From positions 86,120,001-86,184,000 of the forward strand of contig CM077597.1 of the NCBI GenBank assembly GCA_039654915.1: a DNA stretch of 64,000 nucleotides, in the 5' to 3' direction. How positions within the stretch are numbered: position 1 is the stretch's first letter; the number at the start of each line of letters is the position of its first letter. The notes beneath the pieces are model-generated. The model saw only the letters and a list, made by a program, of their open reading frames with translations. It was not told the origin of the DNA and ran no database searches. Shown piece after piece: positions 12,497-23,718 of the stretch. A program made the translations under genes and the position numbers. The DNA comes from Aquilaria yunnanensis. Lineage: Eukaryota; Streptophyta; Magnoliopsida; Malvales; Thymelaeaceae.

Positions 12497-12536
12497 AATT
12501 TGTCCCCAAATTTGAAAGAGGGTGTTGAGAAGTATC

Positions 12537-12800
12537 TTAAAGCTGTGGATACTTCTTTCGAAGCTCATCCTCAACTTCCCAGGTTGCTTCTTCCTCACCA
12601 TGATTATTCCAAATGACCTTTACCAGTTGAATGACTTTGTTGCGCAGAACCTTTTCTCTACGATCTACAATTGCCAAAGGTTCTTCGACGTAAGTCAAAT
12701 CCTTGCGTAACTGCAACGGCTCCCACGGAATAAAATGCGCTAGATCTGACTGATACTTTTGAATATTACTCATGTGGAGCACGTTATGAATTCTAGCCAA
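12537..12800 (-). pseudogene. Tekay integrase C-terminus and chromodomain
   Basis: Ends the minus-strand pol. The frame reads LARIHNVLHMSNIQKY (the integrase C-terminal N.HNVFHVS motif), then EEPLAIVDRR, KVIQLVKVIWNNHG and ATWEVEDELRKKYPQL before TAA. The W..H...E.TWE.E.EM/L...YP pattern is the plant chromovirus chromodomain, thought to steer integration to methylated-histone chromatin. This stretch is open, but it is cut off from the catalytic core by upstream stops. Confidence 0.88.
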
Positions 12801-12996
12801 GTTAGGTGGTAAAGCTACTCTATACTAAAACTTAAAAAGGTCCAATAAAGCGCGGAGCTAACTTTCCTCTCACTCCAAAGCGTTGAACTCCCTTGGTCGA
12901 TGACACCTTTAGGAACACATGATCACCAACAAAAAACTCCAAGGGACAACGCCTCTGCTTTGTATAACTCCGCTGCCTATCTTGAGCCGCTACCAA

Positions 12997-14067
12997 TCAT
13001 TGTTTGATTATTTTGACCTTATCTAAAGTTTGTTGTACCAAATCTGGTCCTATTAAAGGCCTGTCGCCCACTTCTTCCCAACACACCGGAGTACGACAAC
13101 TACGTCCATACAAAGCCTCATATGGAGCCATCTGAATGCTAGAGTGATAGCTATTATTATAAGCAAACTCCATTAGTGGCAAGTCATTATCCCAGGAGTT
13201 CTTTTAATCCAATGCACAAGCGTTAAGCATATCCTCAGTAGTTTCCATAGTCCTTTCTGACTGCCCATCTGTTTATGGATGATAAGCGGTGCTCATTTAT
13301 GCCACAGTGCCCAACTGTTCTTGAAAAGCCTTCCAAAACTGTAATGTGAATTGTGGATCCCTATCAGAAACAATGCTCCTCGGTACTCCACGAAGACGAA
13401 CTATCTCAGATATGTATAATTCAGCTAATCTAGCTACAGGCCAGGTCTTTTGGATTGCCAAAAAGTGGGCTGCCTTGGTTAACCGATCAACTACAACCCA
13501 TATTGCATCATGTCGACGACAAGTAGCAGGTAGCCCAACTATGAAATCCATTGCAATGTCATCCTACTTCCATTGAGGAATCTCTAATGGCTGTAGCAGT
13601 TCTCCAGGTCTCTGGTGTTCTACTTTGACCTTCTGACAAGTCAGACTTCTAGATACAAACCCTGCAATATCTTTCTTCATGCCACTCCACCAAAAGCTTT
13701 TCTTCAAATCATGGTACATCTTGGTGCCCCCTGGGTGGATGGTCAACCGAGATGCATGTGCCACCAATAAAACATCATACTTCACCTTACTACCTTGGGG
13801 AACAACTAATCTGTTTTGAAATTTTAGGGTACCATCCACATCCACGCTGAATCCTTTTTGCCCTAGAACTAACCATTCTCGGCATTCTGGATCCTCCTTT
13901 TGCGCTTCTTTGACCCTTGCCATAAGTGTAGGCTCCATATGCAAACTGACCATGAGAACCTGGGGTCCCTTCACTTGAACACCTAAGCTCATATGACTAA
14001 ACTCCTCTAGTAGTTTCCACTCAGAAACCACCATAGCATTTAGTTTAGCATCCATTTTTCTACTCAA
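12997..14067 (-). pseudogene. Tekay integrase (broken)
   Basis: Three open pieces in order on the minus strand. 14067-13564 holds the HHCC finger region: IHPGG and MYHDL give the two His, but the first Cys reads Ser (SRSLTCQ), so the finger is incomplete. 13551-13297 holds the catalytic core, with Asp in MDFIVGLP and Asp in [10 protein letters not shown]. 13182-12997 holds [20 protein letters not shown]. The pieces are parted by TGG-to-TAG before DDIAMDF, by a TAA in AYHP.TDGQSE just upstream of the third catalytic residue (the Glu itself is kept), and by TGA after VKIIKQ. Integrase would insert element cDNA; this copy cannot be translated whole. Confidence 0.9.
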
Positions 14068-15266
14068 AGCATCAGCACTAGGTTAGCTTTACCTGGGTGA
14101 TACTGAATAGTGCAATTATAATCGGAGAAATATTCAACCCAACGACGCTGTCGATTATTGAGTTCTCTTTGTGACAATAGATACTGTAGGCTTTTGTGAT
14201 CAGTGAAGACCTCAAACTCTTCTCCATATAAATAACGTCTCCAAAGCTTTAACGCATGTATGACAGCTGCGAACTCTAAATCATGAGTTAGGTAATTAAG
14301 CTCATGAGGCTTCAATTGCCTAGACCCATAAGCAATCACCTTTCCTGCTTGTATCAATACACAGCCAAGCCCCTGATGTCTTGCATCTGTATAAACTGCC
14401 AAACAACTTCGCCCATCAGGAAGAGTAAGAATAGGTGCAGAGACTAACCGCTTTTTCAACTCTTGAAAATTATTTTTGCACTGCTCGGTCCACTGGAATG
14501 GTTGATCCTTCTTAGTCAGTTGGGTCAAAGGGCGTGCCAGCTTTGAATAACCTTCTACAAAACGCCTATAATACCCAGCCAAGCCCAAGAAACTCTGAAT
14601 CTCAGACACGGTCTTCGGTTGTTGCCAGTTCACCACAGCTTCAACCTGACTAGGATCCACTGAAATTCTTTCCTTAGTTACCACATGGCCTAAAAAGGTG
14701 ACACTGTCTAACCAAAACTCGCACTTGCTCAGCTTTGCGTATAACTTATGCTCCTTCAACGTCTGAAGTGAAATCCTCAAATGTTCTCTACGGCTTTCAG
14801 GATCTGGTGAGTAAATCAGAATATCATCTATGAAAATGATGACAAACTGATCTAGGTATGGTTGAAACACCCTATTCATTAGGCCCATGAAAGCTGCGGG
14901 TGCATTCGTTAACCCGAAGGGCATCACTAAAAACTCATAATGTCCATAACGAGTCCTGAATGCTGTCTTTGACATATCTCCCTCTTTGATTTTTAGTTGA
15001 TAGTACCCAGACCTCAAATCGATCTTGGAGAACACTGATGATCCCCTTAGCTGATCAAATAGGTCCTCAATCCGAGGTAAAAGGTACCTATCCTTTATTG
15101 TCACCAGATTCAACTGTCGATAATCGATGCACATCCTCAAGCTACCATCCTTCTTTTTCACAAATAAAACAGGAGCACCCCAAGGAGAAGTACTTGGACG
15201 TATGAACCCCTTTTTGAGAAGCTCCTGTAATTGGCTTTTTAGTTCCGCCATTTCTGAGGGAGCCAT
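14064..15266 (-). pseudogene. Tekay reverse transcriptase-RNase H
   Basis: The longest Tekay coding piece left in this copy (400 codons). RT motifs run in order: [53 protein letters not shown] and the catalytic [25 protein letters not shown] and the RNase H ([37 protein letters not shown]) follow. The catalytic Asp pair and RNase H acidic residues are present. The frame is lost at the end by a one-base deletion (near 14085) just before the ADALSRK phrase, and TGA, TAG and TAA codons lie just upstream. It lies between protease and integrase, the Ty3/gypsy order. Confidence 0.93.
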
Positions 15267-15479
15267 TCAATAAGGTGCTTGAGAGATAGGAGCCATTCCT
15301 GGTAATAAATCTATGGCGAAGTCGATATCCTGGCTAGGTGGCATTCCAGGTAACTCCTCTGGAAACACTTCTAGAAATTCTTCCACAATGGGAATACCAG
15401 CTACTGATTCAGGCTTCTCTGACTCTGTCTACACATAAGCCAAATAGCCAACACCACCTTGATAGAGATATTTATTAGC

Positions 15480-15877
15480 TTACAAACTAGAAATTAAGAT
15501 TGGAGTGGAGTTATTTTTATCCCCAACAAATCGCACTTCTGACCCATCAGGTAAGGAGAAGGTAACTAGCTTCTGATAGCAATCCACTTTAGCATGGTGA
15601 TGATGTAGCCAATCAATGCCCAAAATACAATCAAATTCAGATATCCCAAGCACAAAGAGGTCAGTATCTAAATCGCGTCCTCCGACAGAAATCGAGCAAG
15701 ATTGAAGTACACGAGTAGAACTCATACTAGTGTTTGATTGTGTAGAAACCACTAGTATGAAAGGAAGCTCTTTGACAGGCATGCCTAATTGATCAGCTAG
15801 TCTAGGAGATATGAAAGAATGTGTGGACCCTGAGTTTATAAGAAATCTAGCAGGGAACACAGAAATAGAAAGAGTAC
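15480..15877 (-). pseudogene. Tekay aspartic protease
   Basis: Starts directly after the candidate intron (15878-15971) at GTLSISVFPARFLI. The active-site triad reads NSG (LINSGSTHSF) where retroviral-type proteases need D-S/T-G, so the catalytic Asp is lost by a G-to-A change. It continues through FILVVST, DLFVLGISEFDCILGIDWL (the flap/ILG.DWL motif) to a TAA at 15480, where related copies read CAA (Gln). Role: maturation of Gag-Pol. Confidence 0.88.
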
Positions 15878-15971
15878 CTACGATCAATTCAAACAATTAC
15901 TAACTTAAGCATGCCACTAGCATGAACTTGAAATTAAAGGCTATAATTAAAAGCTATAAATAACAACATAC
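15878..15971 (-). other. Candidate 94-bp intron between gag and pol
   Basis: Minus strand: exon CAAG, donor GTATGT, acceptor GATCGTAG, exon GTACTC. Removal joins ...GVVQG to TLSIS in frame. Retention leads to the stop after FNYSL. Same length and positions as 40230-40323 and 48649-48742. Splicing is inferred. Confidence 0.5.
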
Positions 15972-17217
15972 CTTGCACCACACCTGGAGCATCCTCCGTC
16001 TCCTCGGCTGTCACTGCGTAAACACGTCTTGAAACACGAGGTTTCTTTGTTGGTGGTCCTGCCGGTGCTGCTGGTGGAACGAGTGCTGTTAATGGAGGAT
16101 CTCTTTTAGGACATTGCCTGGATAGATGCCCTATCTCTTGGCAATAGAAATAGGTCACACACCGCCCTTCAATTGGGTGAAAGAAATGACAAGTCTGACA
16201 TCTAGGCTCTCACTAGCCCTGAAAAACCGGTCACACTGTAGGCCCTCCTATCCCATTAAGCTGGAGTCGGGTAGCTCTGCTATCGATTGGCTGACCTCTG
16301 CGAAAATGTCCTTGCCCCTAGATAGGCATCAGTCGTGCTATAGGACTGAAACTGCCTACATGTGTAGGTCATGATGGCATACGACTTCGACTCATGTCAA
16401 GCGGTCTAGATAGTTGCTTATCTCACATCCTTGCCTCACCCCATTGAGCTAAGGATACTGCCTTCTCAAAGGTATCAATCTCTTGCATAATCAGCCTATC
16501 TGCCAGCTCGTCACGCAAGCCATTAACATACCTCTTGATTTTCTTTGGTTCATGTGTCACAATGTGCTCAGCATAGCAGGCTAAGGCATTAAATCTAGCT
16601 GTATACTAATCTACTGTCATGCTCCCCTGTATCAGTGCAAGAAACTCCTGCTCTTTTCTATCCCTCATGGCCTCAGAGAAGTATCGACCATCGAAAGTAT
16701 GCACGAATGTCTCCCAAGTGATATATCCACCCTCAGTTCTTGGAACCCCTGGTCAAGTGGCCTCCCACCATGTCTGGGGCTCCTCAACCAAGCTAAAGGT
16801 AGCTAAGTCCACCTTGTCCTCTTCTGGAATTCTAAAAGCTGTAAGTGTCCTCTCCGAAGCCCTGATCCAATCCTCAGCTTTGGTAGGGTTAACCCCACCA
16901 GTATACTCACCAGTTAGCCTTTTGAACCGCTCAAGTAGGTCGGCTCTATGCTGACATTTGGCTGGGGCATGAGGCTACTGCTCCCGCTCATTCAAATTCT
17001 GAAAGTACTGGCATAAGGCAATAACTGTCTGATGCAATGGATCATCATTGGCCTGCTGACCAAGATTCTGGGCTTGTTGCCCATGATTCAGCATGTGCTG
17101 CCTAGGCACTTGAGCATTCTGACCTCAACCTCGTGGGGGTCATCCTCGACCACGAGTTGGTGGCTCATCCTGTACGCCTTGCCCAAGACCCAAGGCAGGG
17201 TACTCATATGGGTCCAT
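15972..17217 (-). pseudogene. Tekay gag (broken)
   Basis: The ATG at 17217 (MDPYEYPALG) matches the starts at 38987, 47404 and 57268. Gag would form the virus-like particle. The central Retrotrans_gag domain can be followed in pieces (TWWEAT, YFSEAM, FLAL, AEHIVTHEPKKIKRYVNGLRDELADRLI). In-frame stops include CAG-to-TAG where other copies have VDQY. The C-terminal zinc knuckle reads YFYCQEIGHLSRQC: the first Cys of the CCHC box is Tyr. The CAG at QYFQNLNEREQ is intact here, unlike in the copies at 38987, 47404 and 57268. If the following interval is not spliced, Gag ends at GMLLFIAFNYSL and a stop. Confidence 0.85.
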
Positions 17218-17220
17218 GAC

Positions 17221-17477
17221 CTAAAAAGGAAAAGGTTTAGTCCAACATAGTTAAACAACTTTGGATTTAACTTATAACACTACGTGAGGCTCTAGGTAAC
17301 TCCTATATCATTTTAGATGTTAAATTAATTGGTATATTATTTTATGAGTCCCCTTATTGAAAGCCAAGTTGTTAACTTTTCTTTATAAACTTGCTAATAT
17401 ATTATGCTCACTTATGGAAACTTTTCAAAACCTAGCCAAGGTCTCTAACTTAGGAAACAAACAATAAGCATACTTAC
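17221..17477 (-). other. Candidate 5' leader intron
   Basis: On the minus strand, donor ACTCA|GTAAGTATG and acceptor CCTTTTCCTTTTTAG|GTCATGG directly before the gag ATG. 257 bp. The same boundaries are kept in the other Tekay leaders (38720-38983, 47137-47400, 57001-57264). Confidence 0.5.
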
Positions 17478-17506
17478 TGAGTGAGGTCGCTGCCTTCCTC
17501 GAATCT

Positions 17507-17519
17507 GGCTCTAATACCA
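17507..17519 (-). other. Primer-binding site, initiator tRNA-Met
   Basis: Minus strand TGGTATTAGAGCC, three bases from the LTR. It matches the complement of the plant initiator tRNA-Met 3' end (TGGTATCAGAGCC) with one change. Confidence 0.85.
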
Positions 17520-17522
17520 AAC

Positions 17523-20500
17523 TGTAACGTCCCCAATTTTATGAACCTTAATTTTAAAAGATATCTTAAATTCCCAGAATTATAAAGCATTTAATTAAAA
17601 ATAATTTGGGAAATATAAGGTAAAAAATTGTATTTAAATTATTTTCCAAACAATGATAGTATTAAATGAAATTAGAGTAGTTAAATGACAATCCAAGGAA
17701 AACTAATATGCGGATAATGTGCCAATTTAAACAAACCATACGTCTCTTTAGAAATCAAATAACACAAAGTTGAAACCTAGTCTTAGCCAGTTTTACTTTC
17801 GAGGGGCTACACCGTACCCTCACTCAGTCTGCTCCACATCTTGAACCTCGTTATTTGGTTCAGTGTACTCTGTCTCCTCATAGTACTTACCTAAGAAAAA
17901 CATGTTGAAAGGAGGGGTGAGCACAACTTGCTCAGTAAGGAGGAAGTATCAGGCCCATCACGTGGGTCCAAATATTCCCGCAACAAACAACAATGAATAA
18001 TAAACTTTAAGTTCTAGCAATTTAATTAAAGAACAATTTCATACAACATCATAACAACAATATCAAAGTCCTACTATCATGCTTAAACTACCATGCATAC
18101 GCATAATTCCTTTTTCCAACTAAATCATATCTTATTGATCAATCATTTAATCCGATACCTAAATGCCGTCGGACAAACCTAGGGTGGTGAGTGTGTACAT
18201 CACCCATTCTTGGGATAACTCTTAGGCAGTGCCGCTAAGGTTGCTACCAACCCAGAGCTTCTTAAGATACCTACGTCAAGGTAGAGCCTCTCGTGATACC
18301 AGCTATATGCATGGTCCCTCGCCAGCTATGGTCTAACAGCGCACAAATCATATCTCCATACTCCGTGTCAATATCGGGTCATGACTAGGGATGGACTGCC
18401 ACCACCCTAACATGCCTCTCGGGTTCGAATCATCCATTCTGGACCTCATCTAAATTTACGGCTTGTTAGGTCATGTAGATATGGTTCGTCACCAACCTCG
18501 CATGCCTTGTATTTTATCTTACTCTTCAAATCTTTTACTTAATGCAATCTTGTGTATGACAAACATCAATCATATGCAGCAACCAATTGATGCATGACCG
18601 TAGCTCATTTTATTTTAGCTCTTTTTAGTAGAATGCCATGATTCTAGTGCATCCTATTTCTTTTATTGTGTTATCTTAACTTAGTGTTACATGATGTCAT
18701 GACAATCAATGATATCTTTTAAGTGTCTTTGTGATAAATGTTCATCTCATTTCTCGTGAATTCTTTCCAAATTGGTCATTTAGTATTTACGCTCCTAATC
18801 CTTTATCTACAGCTTATAATAATTTATTACGGCCCTAACATGCCACTAACAGTTGCTTCCAATCTCATCATGTTACTAGTGAGCTTGTCGGCCCTAAACA
18901 TGGTACTAGCGGTGTTTGTCTCGCCAGCCCTAAACATGGTACTAGCAGTGTTTATTTAGGCGGTCCTAACATATTTCTAATTTAATTCTTGTTACAAGCA
19001 GTCCTAATATGATACTAGCGCCAAACATACATCATACATCACATCATTACAACCATACAACCAACCAACCAAAATTAAATCTCAATGGAAGAGGATTAAA
19101 ATAAAATAAAATAAAATTCTTGAAAAACTAATTAATTACCCTACCCATGTTGCCCACGCATTTAAAGATTTTGTTTAGCCCAATTGTTTACTTAAAATTT
19201 ATTATTCAGGTTGATGCTTATTTTGGGCCTAAGAGGGCCCACGAGAACTAACCCACTCTTCCCCTTACCTAGTTCGGAATAATACAGCGAATGGGCGATT
19301 TCCTAGGACGGTCCTACAAAATGTTAGTAAGGTAGAAAATTAAAAAATGTGCTAAAATTTAGAAAATTTCCTAAATGGTACTTGGAAGGTTCATGTTCTT
19401 AACATCTTGGCTGAGATTTTACCTAGTGGGCAAAATGGGTCTCGGGGTGTCTTTGGTGACCTTGTGCCTATTCGGGTTCTTGCCGCAAGCCTTTTTGAGA
19501 TTGATCCTAAAAATACAGCGGCCACACGCTGAGTTATATGCTCATTTATAGCTGTAAAAACTAATATTGGAAGGAGAAAGTTTTTATTTCAGTTACCGAC
19601 GTGTTTTCGAGATCTCAGGCGCTCCAGGAGTCCAAAGAAGCACTAAACCTTCAAGTAAGGCTTTTTCTAACCCTTCATAACCACATGGACAGCAAAGATA
19701 ATGGACTTAATAGGGCTATGAGTTTCAAAAATATTCAGCCAAAATAATTCCAAAAAGGTTACAGAGGCTTACCGGTCTCAGGTGCAAGTAGGAGTTAGAT
19801 CGTATTAGAAATAAGTGCACAACTTAGAATTTTGAGCAAGAAAAAAAACCTAGAAATAAAATATGGAACAAAATAGAGTATTTAGGTTCTAGAAAGAAAA
19901 GAGAGAAAAAAAAATGATAAAGAGAGATTTAGAAATACACAAAATAATTTGGAATCACTGGTGTGTGTAAGATTGTTTTGATGTCTTGATGGGGTCCTTT
20001 TTTTTGTCTGATGAATCTAGGTTAAAAAAATGAAATTTATTTAACATTCCAATACCCTAGAATAACTAAGAATCGAAGCATTGAGGGATAACGTACGTAG
20101 ATTTGATGAAGGAATAATCAAAGACAAGAACATGTGAGGAGATAATCGAATGGTCATTGGCGGTTTTGTTGTGATTTAAGCTATGAAATTTTCGCCAGTG
20201 GCCGATCGTAACCATGAATGGGAGAAGAGCTGAATGTTGAAAAGGTCTGAGGCGAGTTTCTGTTCCACGCCAAATAGAAGCTAGGGCAAGGTAAGTAATA
20301 ATATAATAAAAAGGTAATGATGGCCAGGTAATTAATTAGGAAAACTAAATTGGCAATTCCTTTTCTTTTTTTTCACAGGTCTAAAATGTTAGTAGGTGTT
20401 TTGCAGCTGGTGTTTTATAAGAATGAAATTAGGGTTAGGGAGAAAAAGAAAAATAATCCTATGTAGCCGTAGTACGAACCCGGTTTAAACTTGACACGCG

Positions 20501-20903
20501 TGTTGGCTAAATTTTGGGAAACCTAAGCAAATGAATTCAGAATTGAGTGAGGCAAATTTCTCTTGACTCATTTTTTTGAGACGAATCCAATGGTGCTCCC
20601 AGATTTTCCATCCAATGCTCGGTTGTAAATGACAAAAATGCCCCTAGCCTAAAGAAAATGACTTTGAGCTTCTGTTTTGGAATTTGAGTTAAGAACCACT
20701 AAAGGAATCATTTAAGGATCAAGATTCATAATTTTATATTGAATTTATAAATTGATAGGTAAAAATACAAAAATACCCTTGAGGAAAAAATGTTAATTAA
20801 TTCATTTTTATTTATTTATTTTATTTTATTTATTATTTTTATTTTTTTATTTATTTTGGGTAATTTGGTAATTTTATTTTACTTAATTTCTAGGTTTATT
20901 ACA
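17523..20903 (-). repeat. Tekay 5' LTR
   Basis: 3381 bp, TGTAACGTCCCC at the inner end and 'aggtttattaca' at the outer end, followed by TSD GAGGG. It has two copies of a 36-bp unit at about 18889-18957 ('gccctaaacatggtactagc'), where the partner LTR has one. It would carry promoter and transcription start for the minus-strand element. Confidence 0.93.
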
Positions 20904-20954
20904 GAGGGAAAGAAATATAATAAGATAGACAAAAATGTAAACTGAGATGTGTTT

Positions 20955-22213
20955 TGTAACACCCTCATGTCCCACATGGGTGAATTGTGGGAAGCCTTAT
21001 GTGGATATATAGGCTCCAATTCCAGAATATAAGCACCTAGCACTTATCCTTTTCCAAAGGATAGCCCATGTGGTGTGGGTAGGTGTTCCATTGACCGGTT
21101 TTGGAATTGAGTCGTTACAGATGGTATCAGAGCCAGGTTTGGTTCAAAGTATGTGGTTGAGTTCGCTGGTATAGGACGGGGGAACTTCCTTATACTAAGA
21201 GTCCATTCCTAAATACCTAGCGCTTATCCTTTTTCGAAGGATAGCCCATGTGGTGTAGGTAAGTGTTCCGTTGACCAGTTCTGGACTTGGGTTGTTACAG
21301 ATGGTCTCAGAGCCGACCCGGGATCACGATGGTGTGACATAGTGGGTATGCACATGCATCGTCTACCGGGACTGATCCTGGATTCGAGAGGCTACCTGGC
21401 CAAGGGGCTAAGTGGTCCGATTAGAGAGGTTACTTGGTCCGGGGAACCAAGTAATCCAATTGACCCCAACGGGGACATTGGGTACATAAGGGGGGGAGTT
21501 TGTAACACCCCCATGTCCCACATGGGTGAATTGTGGGAAGCCTTTTGTGGATATATAGGCTCCAATTCCAGAATATAAGCACCTAGCACTTATCCTTTTC
21601 CAAAGGATAGCCCATGTGGTGTGGGTAGGTGTTCCATTGACCGTTTCTGAAATTGAGTCGTTACAGATGGTATCAGAGCTAGGTTTGGTTCAAATTATAT
21701 GGTTGAGTCCGCTGGTATGGGACGGGGAAACTTCCTTATACTAAGAGTCCATTCCTAAATACCTAGCGCTTATCCTTTTCCAAAGGATAGCCCATGTGGT
21801 GTGGGCAGGTGTTCCATTGACTGGTTCTAGACTTGGGTCATTACAGATGGTATCAGAGCCGACTCGGGACCACGATGATGTGGCATAATGGGTATGCACA
21901 TGCATCATCTACCGGGGCTGATCCTGGATTCGAGAGGCTATTTGGCCAAGGGCTAAGTAGTCCGATTAGAGAGGTTACTTGGTTCGGGGAACCAAGTAAT
22001 CCGATTGACCCCAATGGGGACGTTGGGTACATAAGGGGGGGGGGAGTTTGTAACACCCAGATGTCCTACATGGGTGAATTGTGGGAAGCCTTATGTGGAT
22101 ATATAGGCTCCAATTCCAGAATATAAGCACCTAGTGCTTATTCTTTTCCAAAGGATAGCCCATGTGGTGTGGGCAGGTGTTTCGTTGACCGGTTCTGGAC
22201 TTGGGTTGTTACA
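20955..22213 (+). mobile_element. TRIM tandem array: three LTRs, two bodies
   Basis: Three 165-bp LTRs (20955-21119, 21501-21665, 22049-22213) begin TGTAACACC and end GTTACA. The whole array is flanked by one TSD, TGTTT (20950-20954 and 22214-22218). After each of the first two LTRs comes PBS TGGTATCAGAGCCAGGTTT-type (21122, 21668), about 75 bp, a 3'-half LTR ending at 21299/21845, a second PBS (TGGTCTCAGAGCC at 21302; TGGTATCAGAGCC at 21848), about 199 bp, and a G-rich PPT (ending at 21500 and 22048). No protein is encoded. Small size, tRNA-Met PBS, PPT and no coding define a TRIM. It has no 5S rRNA-like box, so it is not Cassandra. Confidence 0.9.
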
Positions 22214-22218
22214 TGTTT

Positions 22219-22804
22219 AGTCTTTTGAAAATTTACTATTTTGACTACTAAACTCACATTAACCACTAAACTTAGTTAATTTTAACAAGTATCACTTAAG
22301 TTTGTTCTATTATAAAAAAATTTTCCATATCATATATAGTTTGTAAATTAATTTTTTTTTTGTCCAACCGGATGAATATATACTGCAAAAGCTTACATAT
22401 TTGGTTCATCTTAAAGTAATCATATAATTCAAGTATGACTCAAGCACCTATTATGACAAAGTAAAAAAAAATAATTATTGTAGCAAAGGTAAAAAAATTC
22501 ATTGGCTCCTAGGGTTAGTTACTTATATTATAATAAGGGGACTTTTCGCAACATTTTTTTTAACATTTTGCTTTTCCTTTATGGTCATCCCCTTTAGTAT
22601 TGTAAGTTAAATTTGGCTAAAGTACATGATATGTCATTAAACTATACCAAACTTCACATATATACTCATGTACTATTGAACATTGCAAATGTAGTATTAA
22701 AGTAATGTTTTTGTAGCAAAATTGTCCCTCCGTCCGTCAGTGTTGATAAAATTTCAATAGTAGATTTAAAATGAGCCTTTGAACTCTAGGGATATGGACA
22801 CAAC
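22219..22804. other. AT-rich intergenic sequence
   Basis: The TRIM target site continues here ('agtcttttgaaaatttactatt'). No gene, RNA or clear repeat boundary. The phrase 'taaagtacatgatatgtcattaaac' near 22618 has the feel of common plant interspersed repeats, but I cannot assign it. Confidence 0.6.
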
Positions 22805-23718
22805 CACTACTAAAAAATTGCCGATTTTCAATGGCCATTTCCAACAAGCTTCCTATTGGAAAGTTTGAATTTCCAATGTGAAGCCACTGGAAACTAACAT
22901 GTTGGAAATTTTCCAACGGCAAAATAATTGACCGTTGCTATTTCCAATGGCCTAACCATTGGAATATGTGCTATTAAAATTTCCAATGACCTAATCTTAG
23001 ACAATAACTTTCATCAGTTGTTGGTTGATGGGTTTTGACGTTGGAAAATCATTAATTGCTGAAGCCGATGGAAATTTCCAATAGCCTGGCCGTTGGAAAT
23101 TCTTTTTAAAATAATAGAAAAAATTTTAAATAAAACCACAAAATATATTTATATATTACTGAAATTATATATTTAATTAAATATTTTATATTTTATATTT
23201 TACTAAAAAAATTTAAATAACTCCCAAATATTTTGTATTTTATAATTACAATAAATTAATTTGTACTGAAATTCTCAAAAATATATTCACAATCTCAAAT
23301 TAAAAAAATAACCAAAATATTCACAAAATAAAATCTAAAATATTCACAAAAATTTAAAATATTAAAAAATTCATCATTTCACAAATCCAAAAATCACAAA
23401 TATTCACAAAAATCACAAATTAAAAAAATTGAAAAATTCTCAAATTGATAAAAAATTCATCAAATTCACAAATTGCAAAATAACAAATATTCATAAAAAT
23501 CACAAATTAAAAATTTCAAAATATCCATAAATTCATCTTGGGTTCACAAATATTCACCAGAAATTCATATTAGAAATTCAAAAAACACAACAATAATCAT
23601 CAAATCTACACAAAACAAAACTTTCAAAAATCATATCTAAAATAAGGAGATGAAGGATATCAGCCAGCTAGCAACAAGATGGGAAGGTGACCAAGTGGAC
23701 GAATGGCCGATGGTGAAG
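22805..23718 (+). mobile_element. CACTA-like terminus and A-rich interior
   Basis: Starts CACTACTAAAAAATTGCC at 22805. Dense subterminal words TTTCCAA/TTGGAAA, CCAACGGC and CCATTGG in both orientations follow to about 23100, then an A-rich stretch with repeated 'attcacaaa' (23280-23620) and a short purine-rich block (23640-23718) where the TRIM array begins. The far end is not seen, and no transposase is present. The first 11 bases match the end at 2571, but the subterminal words differ (TTTCCAA here, TTACCAA there): probably related families rather than one family. Confidence 0.55.

Larger units (their letters stand above)
9141..20903 (-). mobile_element. Complete but defective Ty3/gypsy Tekay/Del chromovirus, minus strand
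   Basis: An 11.8-kb element with 3.3-3.4-kb LTRs at both ends, exact 5-bp TSDs GAGGG (9136-9140 and 20904-20908), PBS beside the right LTR and PPT beside the left one. Between them, on the minus strand, lie gag, protease, RT/RNase H, integrase and a C-terminal chromodomain. Long LTRs, an initiator tRNA-Met PBS and a chromodomain ending in WEVEDELRKKYPQL place it in the Tekay/Del lineage. All coding segments carry stops or frameshifts. The two LTRs differ by substitutions and several small indels, so the insertion is not recent. Confidence 0.95.

Noticed and set aside
21342..22126. Open frames of 65-97 codons in the TRIM arrays, such as those with EVTWSGEPSNPIDPNGD
   Set aside because: They span PBS, internal and LTR sequence, recur only because the DNA repeats, are broken in other copies, and match no domain.
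20955..22213. Cassandra-type TRIM
   Set aside because: Size and PBS fit, but I see no 5S rRNA-like promoter box in the 165-bp LTR, which defines Cassandra.
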